Assembly: GCA_017937685.1 (NCBI GenBank)
Contig: JAGBDD010000037.1
Coordinates: 1 to 49,796, forward strand
Direction: 5' to 3'
From: Thermoguttaceae bacterium
GTDB taxonomy: Bacteria > Planctomycetota > Planctomycetia > Pirellulales > Thermoguttaceae
DNA: 49,796 nt
In this document: one piece after another, positions 33,198-41,839 of the stretch
Position numbering within the stretch: the first letter of the stretch is position 1
Layout: each line of letters starts with the position of its first letter
Made by a program: the position numbers and the translations under genes
The notes under the pieces: generated by a model
The model's database searches: none
Told to the model about the DNA's origin: nothing
Seen by the model: only the letters and a program-made list of their open reading frames with translations

Positions 33198-33254
33198 GAA
33201 AATCGACGCCGCCAAGGTCGACGGAGTCAAGGATAAAAACGGGAAACCGCGCGA

Positions 33255-34550
33255 TCAGTCGACGTAACGACGGACGACGAGGGAAACGTCTTGACCGCCG
33301 AAACCGAAACTGTTGCTCATCGCGACGTCGATTTTGACGCGGCGCGCGACGTTCGGAACGTAGTCGAGGTCGCAGTCGGGGTCGCGAACTTCAAAGTTAA
33401 TCGTCGGCGGCGCGACGTTGTCGCGAATCGCGAGAAGGCTGTAAATGCATTCGGTCGCGCCGGCGGCGGCGATGAGGTGGCCGGTCATACTCTTCGTGCT
33501 GGAAACCGGAATTTGGTAGGCGCGGGAACCGAAAACTTCGCGAATCGAAAGGGATTCGACGCGGTCGTTGACGCTGGTGCTGGTGCCGTGCGCGTTGATA
33601 TAGTCGACGTCGTTCGGGGTAAGACCGGCGTCTTCGAGGGCGTTGCGCATACAGCTGATGGCGCCGCGTCCTTCCGGATGGATGTCGGTGATGCGGTAGG
33701 CGTCGGAGGTCGCGCCGTACCCGACGATTTCGCCGTAAATTTTCGCGCCGCGTTTCTTGGCGTGTTCGAGTTCTTCGAGGACGAGGAGACCCGCGCCTTC
33801 GCCGAGGATGAAGCCGTTGCGGCGTTTGTCGAACGGGCGCGACGCTTTTTCCGGCTCGTCGTTGGACGTGCTAAGGGCGGTGAGGAGATTGAAGCCGGTA
33901 ACGCCGAACGGGTGAATCATCGAGTGCGCGCCGCCCGCGAGCATTACGTCGGCTTCGTCGCGGCGGATAAGTTCGGTCGCTTCGCCGATCGCTTGAGCGC
34001 TCGCGGCGCAAGCGGTAAGGCAGTTGACGTTCGGCCCTTTGGCGCCGAAGTAGGCGGCCAAGTGCGCGGCGGGCATATTCGGCTCTTGTTCGAGTTCGCG
34101 AACCGGGTTAAGGATTTCAAGCCCCTTTTCAATGAACTTCGCTTCGTCGAGTTCGCCGTTTTCGCCGAGCCCGGCGAGCATCATCGCGGAGAAATCGTCG
34201 AAGTTTTGCGCGCCTTCGCCCGCGCCGGTATAAACGCCGAAGCGTTCCGGGTCGAGGTTGGTTCCGTCGTCGCCGAGGAGACCGGCGTCTTTCATCGCTT
34301 GATAACCGGCCCCGACGGCGAATTTCGTGTGGCGGTCTTGCTGCTTCCAGTCGTCGGGATTTTCGCCGATCGCGGAAATATCCCAATCTTTCACTTCGGC
34401 GGCGATTTGCGTCGCGAAATTCGACGCGTCGAACAAGGTGATGCGACCGACGCCCGATTCGCCGTTCAGCAAACGACGCCAAACCGTTTCAACGTCGGCG
34501 CCCAGCGGCGTAACCAGACCAATACCCGTAACGACAACTCGACGACTCAT
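33255..34550 (-). CDS. fabF: Beta-ketoacyl-ACP synthase II
   Basis: FabF condenses acyl-ACP or acyl primer with malonyl-ACP in fatty-acid elongation. The start at 34550 is chosen for AAAAGGA upstream and the family N-terminus MSRRVVVTGIGLVTPLG. The catalytic triad is complete: Cys181 in CLTACAASAQ, His in INAHGTSTSVND and His in KSMTGHLIAAAGATE. SFGFGGQDVSLVVRRY closes the protein, with GGQ in place of the usual GGHN or GGTN, a small deviation. The 431 residues are normal for the family (about 410-430). It is the last gene of a minus-strand cluster with two FabZ-like proteins and an ACP, so it probably serves a dedicated acyl chain in addition to, or as part of, bulk synthesis. Confidence 0.93.
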   Translation of the reverse strand: MSRRVVVTGIGLVTPLGADVETVWRRLLNGESGVGRITLFDASNFATQIAAEVKDWDISAIGENPDDWKQQDRHTKFAVGAGYQAMKDAGLLGDDGTNLDPERFGVYTGAGEGAQNFDDFSAMMLAGLGENGELDEAKFIEKGLEILNPVRELEQEPNMPAAHLAAYFGAKGPNVNCLTACAASAQAIGEATELIRRDEADVMLAGGAHSMIHPFGVTGFNLLTALSTSNDEPEKASRPFDKRRNGFILGEGAGLLVLEELEHAKKRGAKIYGEIVGYGATSDAYRITDIHPEGRGAISCMRNALEDAGLTPNDVDYINAHGTSTSVNDRVESLSIREVFGSRAYQIPVSSTKSMTGHLIAAAGATECIYSLLAIRDNVAPPTINFEVRDPDCDLDYVPNVARRVKIDVAMSNSFGFGGQDVSLVVRRYVD

Positions 34551-34762
34551 CGATGGAAATCCTTTTATAATAAAACTTAACGTTCGGTCGACGCTTGGGC
34601 GTCGGGAACGAATTGGGAACAAACGAAGCCGCGGCGTCGGCGCGCGTTTGATCAAGGGAACGCGACGAACGAAACGACGTTAACGGTCGGCGAAAACGAA
34701 CGAACGCGCCGACGAGGCGGTCGATAAATTTACGTCGACGGGGAAAGCGGCAAGGGACGGCG

Positions 34763-34800
34763 CGTTAAACGTCGAACGCGCCGCCGACTAACGTTTAACG
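34763..34800. promoter_or_regulatory. 10-bp inverted repeat downstream of the second FabZ-like gene
   Basis: CGTTAAACGT (34763-34772) and ACGTTTAACG (34791-34800) are perfect inverted copies 18 bases apart in the 253-base gap before fabF. Without a T-run it may be an operator or a processing hairpin. Confidence 0.4.
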
Positions 34801-34803
34801 GAC

Positions 34804-35310
34804 TTAAACGAGGGACGGATCGCGGAGGGGTTGACCGTCGGCGTCGACTCCGACGTCGTACATACCGTAAGCGCGCACGAGGTCTTCGAGGTCTCCTTCG
34901 GCAAACTGACGTTTGTTGTTAAATTCGTTGCCGAGGTGCGCGAAAACGAGGACGCCTTCGGCGATCTTTTCGCCGCCGCGGCGAACGGACACGGTCGCCA
35001 TCGAGCCTTCTTCGTTGATGTAGTCGGCGATCGCTTCGTATTCGAGGACGTCGCCGGGGGTGATTTCAGTTTCGAAAAACGTCAATTTCGGGATTTTACC
35101 GAGAACGACTTTTTTCTCGAAACGGGTGGCTTCGTTGACCATCAGTCCGGCGGTTTGCGCCAAGCCTTCGACGATCAGCGAGGCGGGCGCGATCGGGTGG
35201 AAGGGAAAATGGTCGCGCAGATGACCTTCCGCTCGCGTGATTGTTTTGAGGGCGCAAGCTCTTTTTCCGCTTTCGAAGACGGTAAACCGATCGATCCAGT
35301 ACCAGTTCAT
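34804..35310 (-). CDS. 3-hydroxyacyl-ACP dehydratase, FabZ-like hotdog protein
   Basis: The 168-residue protein has a hotdog fold with the FabZ active-site segment HLRDHFPFHPIAPASLIVEGLAQTAG. His34 and Glu48 are in the catalytic places, but the usual PxxPG is replaced by HPIAPAS. FabZ dehydrates 3-hydroxyacyl-ACP to trans-2-enoyl-ACP. Its strand pattern (KKVVLGKIPKLTFFETEITPGD) is also typical. The C-terminal 40 residues (LVRAYGMYDVGVDADGQPLRDPSLV) extend beyond common FabZ. It lies between the ACP gene and fabF. It is distinct from the FabZ-like protein at 35988-36479, so the pair may act on different chain types or form a heteromer. Confidence 0.85.
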   Translation of the reverse strand: MNWYWIDRFTVFESGKRACALKTITRAEGHLRDHFPFHPIAPASLIVEGLAQTAGLMVNEATRFEKKVVLGKIPKLTFFETEITPGDVLEYEAIADYINEEGSMATVSVRRGGEKIAEGVLVFAHLGNEFNNKRQFAEGDLEDLVRAYGMYDVGVDADGQPLRDPSLV

Positions 35311-35497
35311 GCGTTGTGTTCGCTTGTTATTTTAGTCGCGACGGTTCGAGTTTCAACGGGGCCGCGCTCGACGTTTCCGGCGGGCGCCCGACGCGAAGTC
35401 GAATTTAGGCGAGGTGGGCAAAACGCGCAAAATCTCGGTTCGCGCCGTCGAAACTCGAAGGGCGAACCGGGATTTAAGGGGGTCGAACTTGACCGAA

Positions 35498-35881
35498 CTA
35501 GGCCAATTTTTGTTCGACGACGCCGCACAAATCGGCGACGGTCAAAATTTTCGCGATGTTTTGAACCATCGGGTTTTGTTTGAACGCGTCGAGGTTGGCG
35601 TTCGGGAGGCGTTCTTCAAGAATCGCGAGGCCGGCCGGGGTGAGTTTGCCGTCGACGACGTATTCCGCGTTCGAGAAGAGGTCTTCCGGGATGAGTTCGC
35701 TGCGGTCGATTTTGATGTCGAACGCTTTTTCGAGGTTGAAGACGATTTCGAGCAAGTCGATCGATTCGGCGCCGAGGTCGTCGACCAGCGTCGCTTCCAT
35801 CGTAACTTCGTCTTCGTCGACGGCCAACGAATCGACCAAAACTTCCGAGACCGCGGCTAAAATTTCTTCTTTCGTCGCCAT
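35498..35881 (-). CDS. Acyl carrier protein, long form
   Basis: The 127-residue protein carries the phosphopantetheine site DLGAESIDLLEIVF with Ser40; the motif is D-L-G-A-E-S-I-D rather than the common G-x-DSLD. The helices before and after (EILAAVSEVLVDSLAVDEDEVT; LEKAFDIKIDRSELIPEDLFS) fit an ACP. It is about 45 residues longer than housekeeping ACPs; the extension ends in IAKILTVADLCGVVEQKLA, which restores an ACP-like final helix, so the extra part is an insertion of about 30-40 residues (LTPAGLAILEERLPNANLDAFKQN). GGAG precedes the ATG. It should hold acyl intermediates for the neighbouring FabZ and FabF proteins. Confidence 0.92.
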   Translation of the reverse strand: MATKEEILAAVSEVLVDSLAVDEDEVTMEATLVDDLGAESIDLLEIVFNLEKAFDIKIDRSELIPEDLFSNAEYVVDGKLTPAGLAILEERLPNANLDAFKQNPMVQNIAKILTVADLCGVVEQKLA

Positions 35882-35987
35882 TGAAGGCTCTCCTTATTTA
35901 CTAATAGTGGAACGAGCGTCGCAAGGGAACGCTCGAAAACGAGTTAATCTTGAAACGTCGGGCGTCGAACGCCTAACGACGCGGCGC

Positions 35988-36479
35988 TCAATCGGCGAGC
36001 GGATTCGGCATATCGGGCCAAAGGAGCGCGAGTTCTTCTTTCAAACGACCGACGATTTTCGCGTCGAAACACGCCCGATGCGGCGAACGGTCGGCCAAGT
36101 TGTATTTAGCGAGCGTCAGTTGAGCGCGAATGCGGACTTGACCTTCGATCGCGCCCTGCGCCTTGACGACCGTTTCGTTTTCCGTGTCCGAAACGATTTT
36201 CGACGACACGACGAGCGTTTGCCCCGGTTGCAAAAATTGCCCGAATTTAACGTTTTTCGTCTCTTTCAACACGACGACGCTGTGCGCGAAATTTTCGCCG
36301 ACGCGAACGAGCCAAGCGGACGCTTGCGTCATCGCTTCGATCATCAGCACGCCGGGCATCACCGGAAATTTCGGGAAATGATCGCGTAAATACTCCTCGG
36401 CCATCGACAACGATTTGGTCGCGACGATGGAGTCGCCCGGGTTGAGTTCGTCAATTTTGTCAATTAATGAAAAATACAT
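35988..36479 (-). CDS. fabZ: 3-hydroxyacyl-ACP dehydratase, FabZ-like
   Basis: The start at 36479 is preferred for AAGGA upstream and the N-terminus MYFSLIDKIDELNPG, typical of FabZ or FabA-like dehydratases. The 163-residue hotdog protein has YLRDHFPKFPVMPGVLMIEAMTQASAW, with His34 and Glu48 as the catalytic pair and the regular PVMPG motif. GQFLQPGQTLVVSSKIV and the RIRAQLTLAKYNLA strand complete the fold. The last 30 residues (ACFDAKIVGRLKEELALLWPD) are an additional helix. It heads the minus-strand cluster FabZ-ACP-FabZ-FabF, with a predicted promoter about 310 bases upstream. Confidence 0.9.
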   Translation of the reverse strand: MYFSLIDKIDELNPGDSIVATKSLSMAEEYLRDHFPKFPVMPGVLMIEAMTQASAWLVRVGENFAHSVVVLKETKNVKFGQFLQPGQTLVVSSKIVSDTENETVVKAQGAIEGQVRIRAQLTLAKYNLADRSPHRACFDAKIVGRLKEELALLWPDMPNPLAD

Positions 36480-36790
36480 CGCAACATTTCCTTCAAAGCG
36501 ACGCGGCGAAGGGGCGGCGGTCGAATATGCCGGCAAACGACGAAGGCGACGCGAAACCGGCGCCCGCCGACGACCGAACTAAGGGCGTTTTTGCTTTTGT
36601 CGGCAAACGTCGGAGAAAAATTCAGCTTCTTCGTCGAAAAGACAAAATTTTCGTCTTTAAAGGGCGCGACTTGCCGAAACCTCGACGACGGCGAAGAGCG
36701 CGAGCGACGGGAAAGCCGAAACGATTTTTATTCGCGTTTTAGCGAGCCGTTAGACGGGAGACGCGACGCGACCGACGTTTTTTCACCGTC

Positions 36791-36818
36791 ATTATATTCG
36801 ATTTCGGGGGCGACGCAA
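36791..36818 (-). promoter_or_regulatory. Predicted promoter of the fab cluster
   Basis: On the minus strand a consensus TATAAT (36791-36796) lies 16 bases from TTGCGT (36813-36818). The leader would be about 305 bases. Confidence 0.5.
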
Positions 36819-37123
36819 GCGCCGGGGACGACTATCTTAGCGCGTCGCGGCAATTTTTAGCGTTTTTTCGGCGCCTTTTTCGGTTTAATTGGAATAAACC
36901 GTCCAAACATAATGAAACGGAATGCTGAAAACGACGGCGAAAATTTAGCGTCGGCGCGTCGAAGGAAAACGGAAAAACGTCGCGCGGTTATTGAGGCAAA
37001 CTAGCGAAGGAAGAGGGAAAAAGTAAGATTTGTCGTTTGCGAAGCGTTTAATAGTCGAGGCGAATACGCGGGACGGAGCGCGAGGAATTTTCGAAAACGG
37101 CGGAGGAACGGGGGGGATTGCGC

Positions 37124-37152
37124 TTTTATTTTCGCGGCGTCTTCGGTATAAT
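37124..37152 (+). promoter_or_regulatory. Predicted promoter of aroDE-folK
   Basis: A consensus TATAAT at 37147-37152 with only a weak -35 (TTTTAT at 37124-37129, 17 bases away). It lies about 75 bases before the aroDE start. Confidence 0.5.
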
Positions 37153-37230
37153 TTGAAACTGGCGTCGGCTTGGTCGCGGGGACGACGTTGGAAAAACGCG
37201 ACGTAAACGACACGTAGGGAGAAACAAGCG

Positions 37231-38772
37231 ATGATTTGCGTTACGATCGGCTGCGGAAGCCATAAACGAATGATCGAAGAGCATCAAAAATTGGCGGCCG
37301 ACGGCGTTCGGTTTGTCGAATTGCGTCTCGATTATTTGCGCAAAAAACCGGAATTGCATCGTTTGTTGCCGGAGCGTCCGACCGCCGTTTTGGCGACCGC
37401 GCGGCGCAAAGAAGACGGCGGACAGTGGCGCGAGAGCGAGGAAGCGCGTTTGGGCTTGTTGCGCGAACTGATCGTTTCCGGCGTCGAATATATCGATTTG
37501 GAAGTCGACGTCGCGCCGAAAATCCCGCGTTTCGGGAAGACGAAGCGCGTCGTCAGCTATCATAATATGAAGGAAACGCCGGAAGACCTCGACGGTTTGC
37601 GTCAAAAGATGCTCGCCGAGTGCGACCCGGATATTATCAAGATCGCGGTAACGCCGAAATGCATCGGCGACGTCTTCCGTATGGTCGACTTCCTGCGCCG
37701 CGCGAACGCTCCGGAGCGAATCCAAGCCGGGGAACCGAAGACGCTCGGGATTTCGATGACGGAGTTCGGCTGGTTCACTCGCGTTCTCGGGAAGCGGTTC
37801 GGCTGTCCTTACACTTACGCCGGTTTCTCCGAAAAACGGATTCTCGCGCCGGGGTTGCTCCCGTATAAAACGTTGCGCGACCTTTACCGTTACGACGAAA
37901 TCGACGCCGAAACGAAAATCTTCGGGGTGATCGCCGATCCGGTGCAACACTCGCTGAGCCCGGCGATTCACAACCGATCTTACGTCGAGATGGGGTTGAA
38001 CTGCGCATACGTTCCGTTCCGCGTCGCGCCGGAGGATTTGGACGAATTTATCGACCGCGCGCCGGAAATCGGCGTTTGCGGGCTGAGCGTTACGATCCCG
38101 CATAAAGTCGAAGTTATTAAGAAGTTGGACGGCTTCGTCGACCCGGCGGTTAGCGCGACCGGCGCTTGCAACACCGTCGTTTGGGGGCCGGACGGTCGCT
38201 TGAACGGGTACAACACCGACTATTTGGCGTCGCTTTTAAGTATCGAAACGGCGATGGGGCGCAAAGTCGGAGCGCCGAGTCCGTTGCAAGGGGCGAGCGC
38301 GATGGTTCTCGGAGCGGGCGGCGCGGCGCAGGCGGTCGCTCGCGGCTTGAAAGATCGCGGCGCTCGGGTGATTATCGCGGCCCGTTCGGAAGAGAAGGGG
38401 CGCGAGGCGGCGAAACGGCTCGGTTGCGAGTTCTGTTCTTGGCAAGATCGCGGCGCTTACGTCGTTCAAGTCTTGGCGAACTGCACGTCGGTCGGGATGT
38501 TCCCGAACGTCGACGAATCGCCGATGGAACAACAAATGTTGCGCGCCGGAACGGTCGTTTTCGACGCGGTGTACAATCCGGAAACGACGTATCTCCTGCG
38601 GATGGCGCGCCAACGCGGATGCAAGACGGTTTCCGGCGTCGAGATGTTCGTCGGTCAAGCGTGCTTGCAGTACAAGCTCTTCACCGGCGAAAAGGCGTCC
38701 GGGTCGTTTATGCGCTCGGTCGTTCGCGGAGCGATGAGCGCGGCGCGGACGAACGTCGAAGAAACGAAGTAA
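37231..38772 (+). CDS. aroDE: Bifunctional 3-dehydroquinate dehydratase / shikimate dehydrogenase
   Basis: The 513-residue protein fuses two steps of the shikimate pathway. Residues 1-215 are a type I dehydroquinase: FVELRLDYL, VVSYHNM with the catalytic His, and DIIKIAVTP with the Schiff-base Lys. Residues 230-505 are an AroE domain: FGVIADPVQHSLSPAIHNRSY, GLSVTIPHKVEV with the substrate Lys, GACNTVVW, NGYNTDYLA and the NADP-binding MVLGAGGAAQAVARGL. Both active sites look complete. GGAG lies about 11 bases before the ATG. This fusion is known from plants, chlamydiae and planctomycetes. folK follows 90 bases later on the same strand, so the two are probably one transcript. Confidence 0.95.
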   Translation: MICVTIGCGSHKRMIEEHQKLAADGVRFVELRLDYLRKKPELHRLLPERPTAVLATARRKEDGGQWRESEEARLGLLRELIVSGVEYIDLEVDVAPKIPRFGKTKRVVSYHNMKETPEDLDGLRQKMLAECDPDIIKIAVTPKCIGDVFRMVDFLRRANAPERIQAGEPKTLGISMTEFGWFTRVLGKRFGCPYTYAGFSEKRILAPGLLPYKTLRDLYRYDEIDAETKIFGVIADPVQHSLSPAIHNRSYVEMGLNCAYVPFRVAPEDLDEFIDRAPEIGVCGLSVTIPHKVEVIKKLDGFVDPAVSATGACNTVVWGPDGRLNGYNTDYLASLLSIETAMGRKVGAPSPLQGASAMVLGAGGAAQAVARGLKDRGARVIIAARSEEKGREAAKRLGCEFCSWQDRGAYVVQVLANCTSVGMFPNVDESPMEQQMLRAGTVVFDAVYNPETTYLLRMARQRGCKTVSGVEMFVGQACLQYKLFTGEKASGSFMRSVVRGAMSAARTNVEETK

Positions 38773-38861
38773 GCGGGCCGACGGTTATTTAAGTTGTTGA
38801 ATCGCGGCGTTTCGGCGGTTGCGCGAGCGACGGAAGCGCGGTTGCGAGGAGCGGAAAGCGT

Positions 38862-39467
38862 TTGAGCGGTTGGGAGAAGTCGAGCAAAGCGGGCGAATTT
38901 AAGTCGAGCGCCGGTTCGCCGGTTTCGGCGTTGGTCGCGCTCGGGTCGAATTTGACGTCCGAGTGGGGCGCGCCGGACGAAACGCTTCTTCGCGCCGTCG
39001 AGCGACTCGGCGCGATTTCGGAACGCTTGACGGTTCGGGCGGTTAGCTCGATTTGGCGCACTTTTCCGGTCGGCGGCCCGGCGAGTCCGTCGGGACAGTC
39101 GGTTTTCGCGAACGCCGTCGCGGCGGTCGAAACGACGCTCGGGCCGTTCGAACTTTTGGAAACGTTGCAAGAAATCGAGCGGGAGGCGCGCCGCGTCCGC
39201 AAGGTCTTTTGGGGCCCGCGAACGCTCGACCTCGACTTGATTCTTTTTGGTAGCGAAATTCTAATGTCGCCGACGCTAACCCTGCCGCACCCGCGAGCCG
39301 TTTGGCGCGACTTCGTCTTGGGCCCGGCTTGCGAAATCGTTCCGGATTGGCGACTTCCGACGACCGGTTTGACGTTGCGCGAGCATCGGCGACTTCTTGT
39401 CGAGAATTTTGCGAACTTCGAGTCGACCGCGTTTTGGACGCAAACCGTTGCGAACGGGCGGCGTTAA
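38862..39467 (+). CDS. folK: 2-amino-4-hydroxy-6-hydroxymethyldihydropteridine pyrophosphokinase
   Basis: FolK transfers pyrophosphate from ATP to the pterin in folate synthesis. TTG 38862 follows GAGGAG by 10 bases. The 201-residue protein has SALVALGSNL at about 22-31, SSIWRTFPVGGP, FANAVAAVETTL, the catalytic RTLDLDLILFG motif and LPHPRAVWRDFVLGPACEIVPDW. It is slightly longer than the usual 160 residues because of N- and C-terminal tails. It lies downstream of aroDE, which links it to chorismate and p-aminobenzoate supply. Confidence 0.93.
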   Translation: MSGWEKSSKAGEFKSSAGSPVSALVALGSNLTSEWGAPDETLLRAVERLGAISERLTVRAVSSIWRTFPVGGPASPSGQSVFANAVAAVETTLGPFELLETLQEIEREARRVRKVFWGPRTLDLDLILFGSEILMSPTLTLPHPRAVWRDFVLGPACEIVPDWRLPTTGLTLREHRRLLVENFANFESTAFWTQTVANGRR

Positions 39468-39569
39468 CTCGTTAAATACGAACGATTAAAGCGTTTGGAA
39501 ATCGGCGGTTCGGCGCGACGCGGCGTCGGCGAAACGAACGGTCGATTTAAGCCGTTTGAAAATCGCCGT

Positions 39570-40631
39570 TTAACGAAGCGTTCCGAACGGGCGCGTTTCC
39601 GGACTGGAAAAGCGAACGAGAAAGCGTTCGAGCGTCAGACGCGGATCGCTCCGGCTTCCGCCTTTGAGGTCGACGTCCGCTTCGAGGAGGGCCGCCGCCA
39701 ACCGTTCGCCGCGCCGCCGTCCTAATTTCTTGAGTTGATCGGCGTATTTCGCGCGGAAAAAGGGTTTAACGCCGACTTTGTCGAGAATCGTCGTCATATT
39801 CGGAACCGCGCCCGCCGCTTCCGTTTCGACGAAAAGTTCGGTCGCCGCCGCCAATTTTCGGAGCGTCGCCGCCGTTTGAGCGAGAATCGCGATCGGCGCT
39901 TCGCCCGCCGTCAAGAGCTTGTCGAGCTGACGAAGCGCTTCCGCCGTTTGGCCGCCGAGCGCCGCGTCGATCATATCCCAAACCTTCTTTTGCCGCCAAG
40001 CGCCGACCTGCGTTTGAACGAGTTCGACCGTCAGTTCGCCGGGCGGATTGGCGAGGAGCGCGAGCCGTTTCGCCTCTTGGTCGAGCGCGCCGAGGTCGTC
40101 GCCGACCAATTCGACGAGCGTTTCGGCGGCGTCTTTCGAAATCTTCGCGCCGCAACTCTTCGGCGTCCAACGGGTTAACCAGCCGGGAATCTGTTTTTGC
40201 GGGATCGCTTTGCAGTCGACGACGAGGCCCTTGGCGACCGCTTTCTTGTAAAGGCGCAGGTTGCTCGGGAAGGAGTTCGGCTGCAGCAGGAGAACGCCGG
40301 ACGCCGCCGGTTCGTCGAAGTAAGTTTCGAGTTTATCGCGGTTTTGCGAAATAAACGAGTCCGCCGATTCGATTTGAACGAGCCGTTTTCCGGAACCGAA
40401 CATCGCCAGCGTCGACGTTTCGCGAATCGCGTCGACGAAACTGACCGCCGCGCCGTCGTACCGCGTCAACGAAAAATCGGCTTCGTCGTCCGGCAACACG
40501 AGCGAGCGAATCGTCCGAAAGACCTCCGTCCGCAAAAACGCTTCGTCGCCGAAAACGACGCAAACGGGCGTAATCGGATATTTTTCGGGACTTTGAAGAA
40601 AATCGAGCGCCGCGACGGCTCCGGTCGCCAT
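39570..40631 (-). CDS. holA: DNA polymerase III subunit delta
   Basis: HolA is the clamp-loader subunit that opens the beta clamp. The start at 40631 is chosen for GGGAG/AAAGGA just upstream and a typical N-terminus (MATGAVAALDFLQSPEKYPITPVCVVFGDEAFLRTEVFRTIRS); the frame is open further upstream only through a low-complexity Phe-rich part. The 353 residues show the VFGDE motif, RLVQIESAD, the GVLLLQPNSFPSNLRLYKKA strand, GDDLGALDQEAKRLALL and the C-terminal helical domain with DVDLKGG. Convergent to folK and 102 bases away. Family identity rests on overall pattern, since delta subunits are weakly conserved. Confidence 0.9.
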   Translation of the reverse strand: MATGAVAALDFLQSPEKYPITPVCVVFGDEAFLRTEVFRTIRSLVLPDDEADFSLTRYDGAAVSFVDAIRETSTLAMFGSGKRLVQIESADSFISQNRDKLETYFDEPAASGVLLLQPNSFPSNLRLYKKAVAKGLVVDCKAIPQKQIPGWLTRWTPKSCGAKISKDAAETLVELVGDDLGALDQEAKRLALLANPPGELTVELVQTQVGAWRQKKVWDMIDAALGGQTAEALRQLDKLLTAGEAPIAILAQTAATLRKLAAATELFVETEAAGAVPNMTTILDKVGVKPFFRAKYADQLKKLGRRRGERLAAALLEADVDLKGGSRSDPRLTLERFLVRFSSPETRPFGTLR

Positions 40632-40808
40632 AACTCCCGTCCTTTCGTCGGTTGCGAAGACGCGGGCGACGTCGAATCGTTCGCGTTCTTCCCGAAAATA
40701 TAAAGAAAAAAAGCGAAAAAAGGAAAAAAGAAGCGAGAGATCGAAACCGCCGCCCGGCGAAAGCGAAAATCGCGTTTTCAAACGAGCGACGGTTCGGCGG
40801 GAAGCGCC

Positions 40809-41378
40809 TTACTTGTTGGCGCGGCCCAGGAATTCGCCGGTGCGGGTGTCGATCTTGATGATTTCGCCCTGTTCGAGGTATTCCGGAACTTGAACGATAA
40901 GGCCGGTTTCGACCGTCGCCGGTTTGCTGCGCGACGTCGCCGAGTTGCCGCGAGCCGCCGGGTCGCATTGCGTAACGAGCATTTCGACCGTCGTCGGGAG
41001 GTTGACCGCGACGCAGCGTTCTTCGTAAATAAGCGCGAAAATCCCTTCGAGACCTTCCTTAATGTAGTTCATCTCGTCGGCGACGTCTTCCTTCGCGATG
41101 TTGTAAGTCTCGTAGTTTTCGGCGTCGAGGAAGTAAACGTCGGACGCGTCGGCGTAGCTGAACGTAACGGCGCGGCGGCGGAAGTCCGCTTCGTCCATCA
41201 TATCCGTGCCCTTAAGTTTGAGGTCGACCTTGTCCTTCGTGATGAGGTTGCGGCAACGGAACTTGTAAAGGGTCGCGGCGCCGCGGGCGGACGGGGTTTG
41301 GACTTGGAGGTTTTCGACGATAATCGGCGCGCCGTTGTAAACGACGATGTCGCCGCGTTTCATATCCTTCGCGATCAT
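40809..41378 (-). CDS. efpL: Elongation factor P-like protein, EfpL (YeiP) type
   Basis: The start at 41378 fits the family (MIAKDMKRGDIVVYNG) and has AAAAGG upstream. The 189-residue protein has the three OB/KOW domains of EF-P, which binds ribosomes stalled at proline stretches. The tip loop reads QVQTPSARGAATLYKFR with Arg32 instead of the modified Lys in the PGKG loop of classical EF-P, and is near identical to the SPTARGAATLYK loop of YeiP/EfpL. The C-terminal GNSATSRSKPATVETGLIVQVPEYLEQGE is also YeiP-like. So no lysylation or rhamnosylation of a tip Lys is expected. holA lies downstream on the same strand. Confidence 0.9.
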   Translation of the reverse strand: MIAKDMKRGDIVVYNGAPIIVENLQVQTPSARGAATLYKFRCRNLITKDKVDLKLKGTDMMDEADFRRRAVTFSYADASDVYFLDAENYETYNIAKEDVADEMNYIKEGLEGIFALIYEERCVAVNLPTTVEMLVTQCDPAARGNSATSRSKPATVETGLIVQVPEYLEQGEIIKIDTRTGEFLGRANK

Positions 41379-41839
41379 TGCAGGAAGCCTTTTAAGCGGA
41401 AGTTGTTGTTTTAAACGGTTTGCGGTCGAGCGTTTCGGGCGTCCGACGGGACGGGCGCCGCGAAGTAAAAAGCGGTCGACAAACAAAATATCGTCGATTA
41501 TTATAGCGCGTTTCGGCGATTTGAAAAGCGGGCGCGTTCGGTCGAGCGGCGACTTTTGGCAACTTTTGTCGTTGAAAACGGTTGATTCTGTCGGTTGTGT
41601 CGATTATAGCGATTGAGCGGCGCGGCGATTCGGCGTTAAAGTCGACGCGAAATTGCCGGTTGCTCGAACGGGGCGCGTTTTTTAAGAAAAGCGACGCGAA
41701 TTGGAAAAAAATCCGAGCGCAAGCGTTGATTTTCGGCGGCGAGTTTGGTAAAATAACGGCAAGAACGGCGCCGGACGCCGCTCGTCGAGGAATTTTAACG
41801 ATTTTATCGCCGTCGAATCGGACGGCAAGCGGAGGATTT
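41379..41839. other. Divergent intergenic region between efpL and the exported hydrolase
   Basis: It contains a consensus TATAAT on the minus strand (41500-41505) with a weak -35 (TTTTCA at 41522-41527), a likely efpL promoter, and the plus-strand promoter at 41726-41754. No gene is seen. Confidence 0.5.
41726..41754 (+). promoter_or_regulatory. Predicted sigma-70 promoter of the exported hydrolase gene
   Basis: TTGATT (41726-41731) and TAAAAT (41749-41754) are 17 bases apart, about 85 bases before the ATG at 41840. Confidence 0.65.

Larger units (their letters stand above)
36480..37230. other. Divergent intergenic region between the fab cluster and aroDE
   Basis: These 751 bases hold the predicted fab promoter on the minus strand, the aroDE -10 box on the plus strand, and a small hairpin CGGTTTA (36881-36887) with TAAACCG (36895-36901). 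Open frames here are Lys/Arg-rich and have no ribosome-binding sites. I see no gene. Confidence 0.5.
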
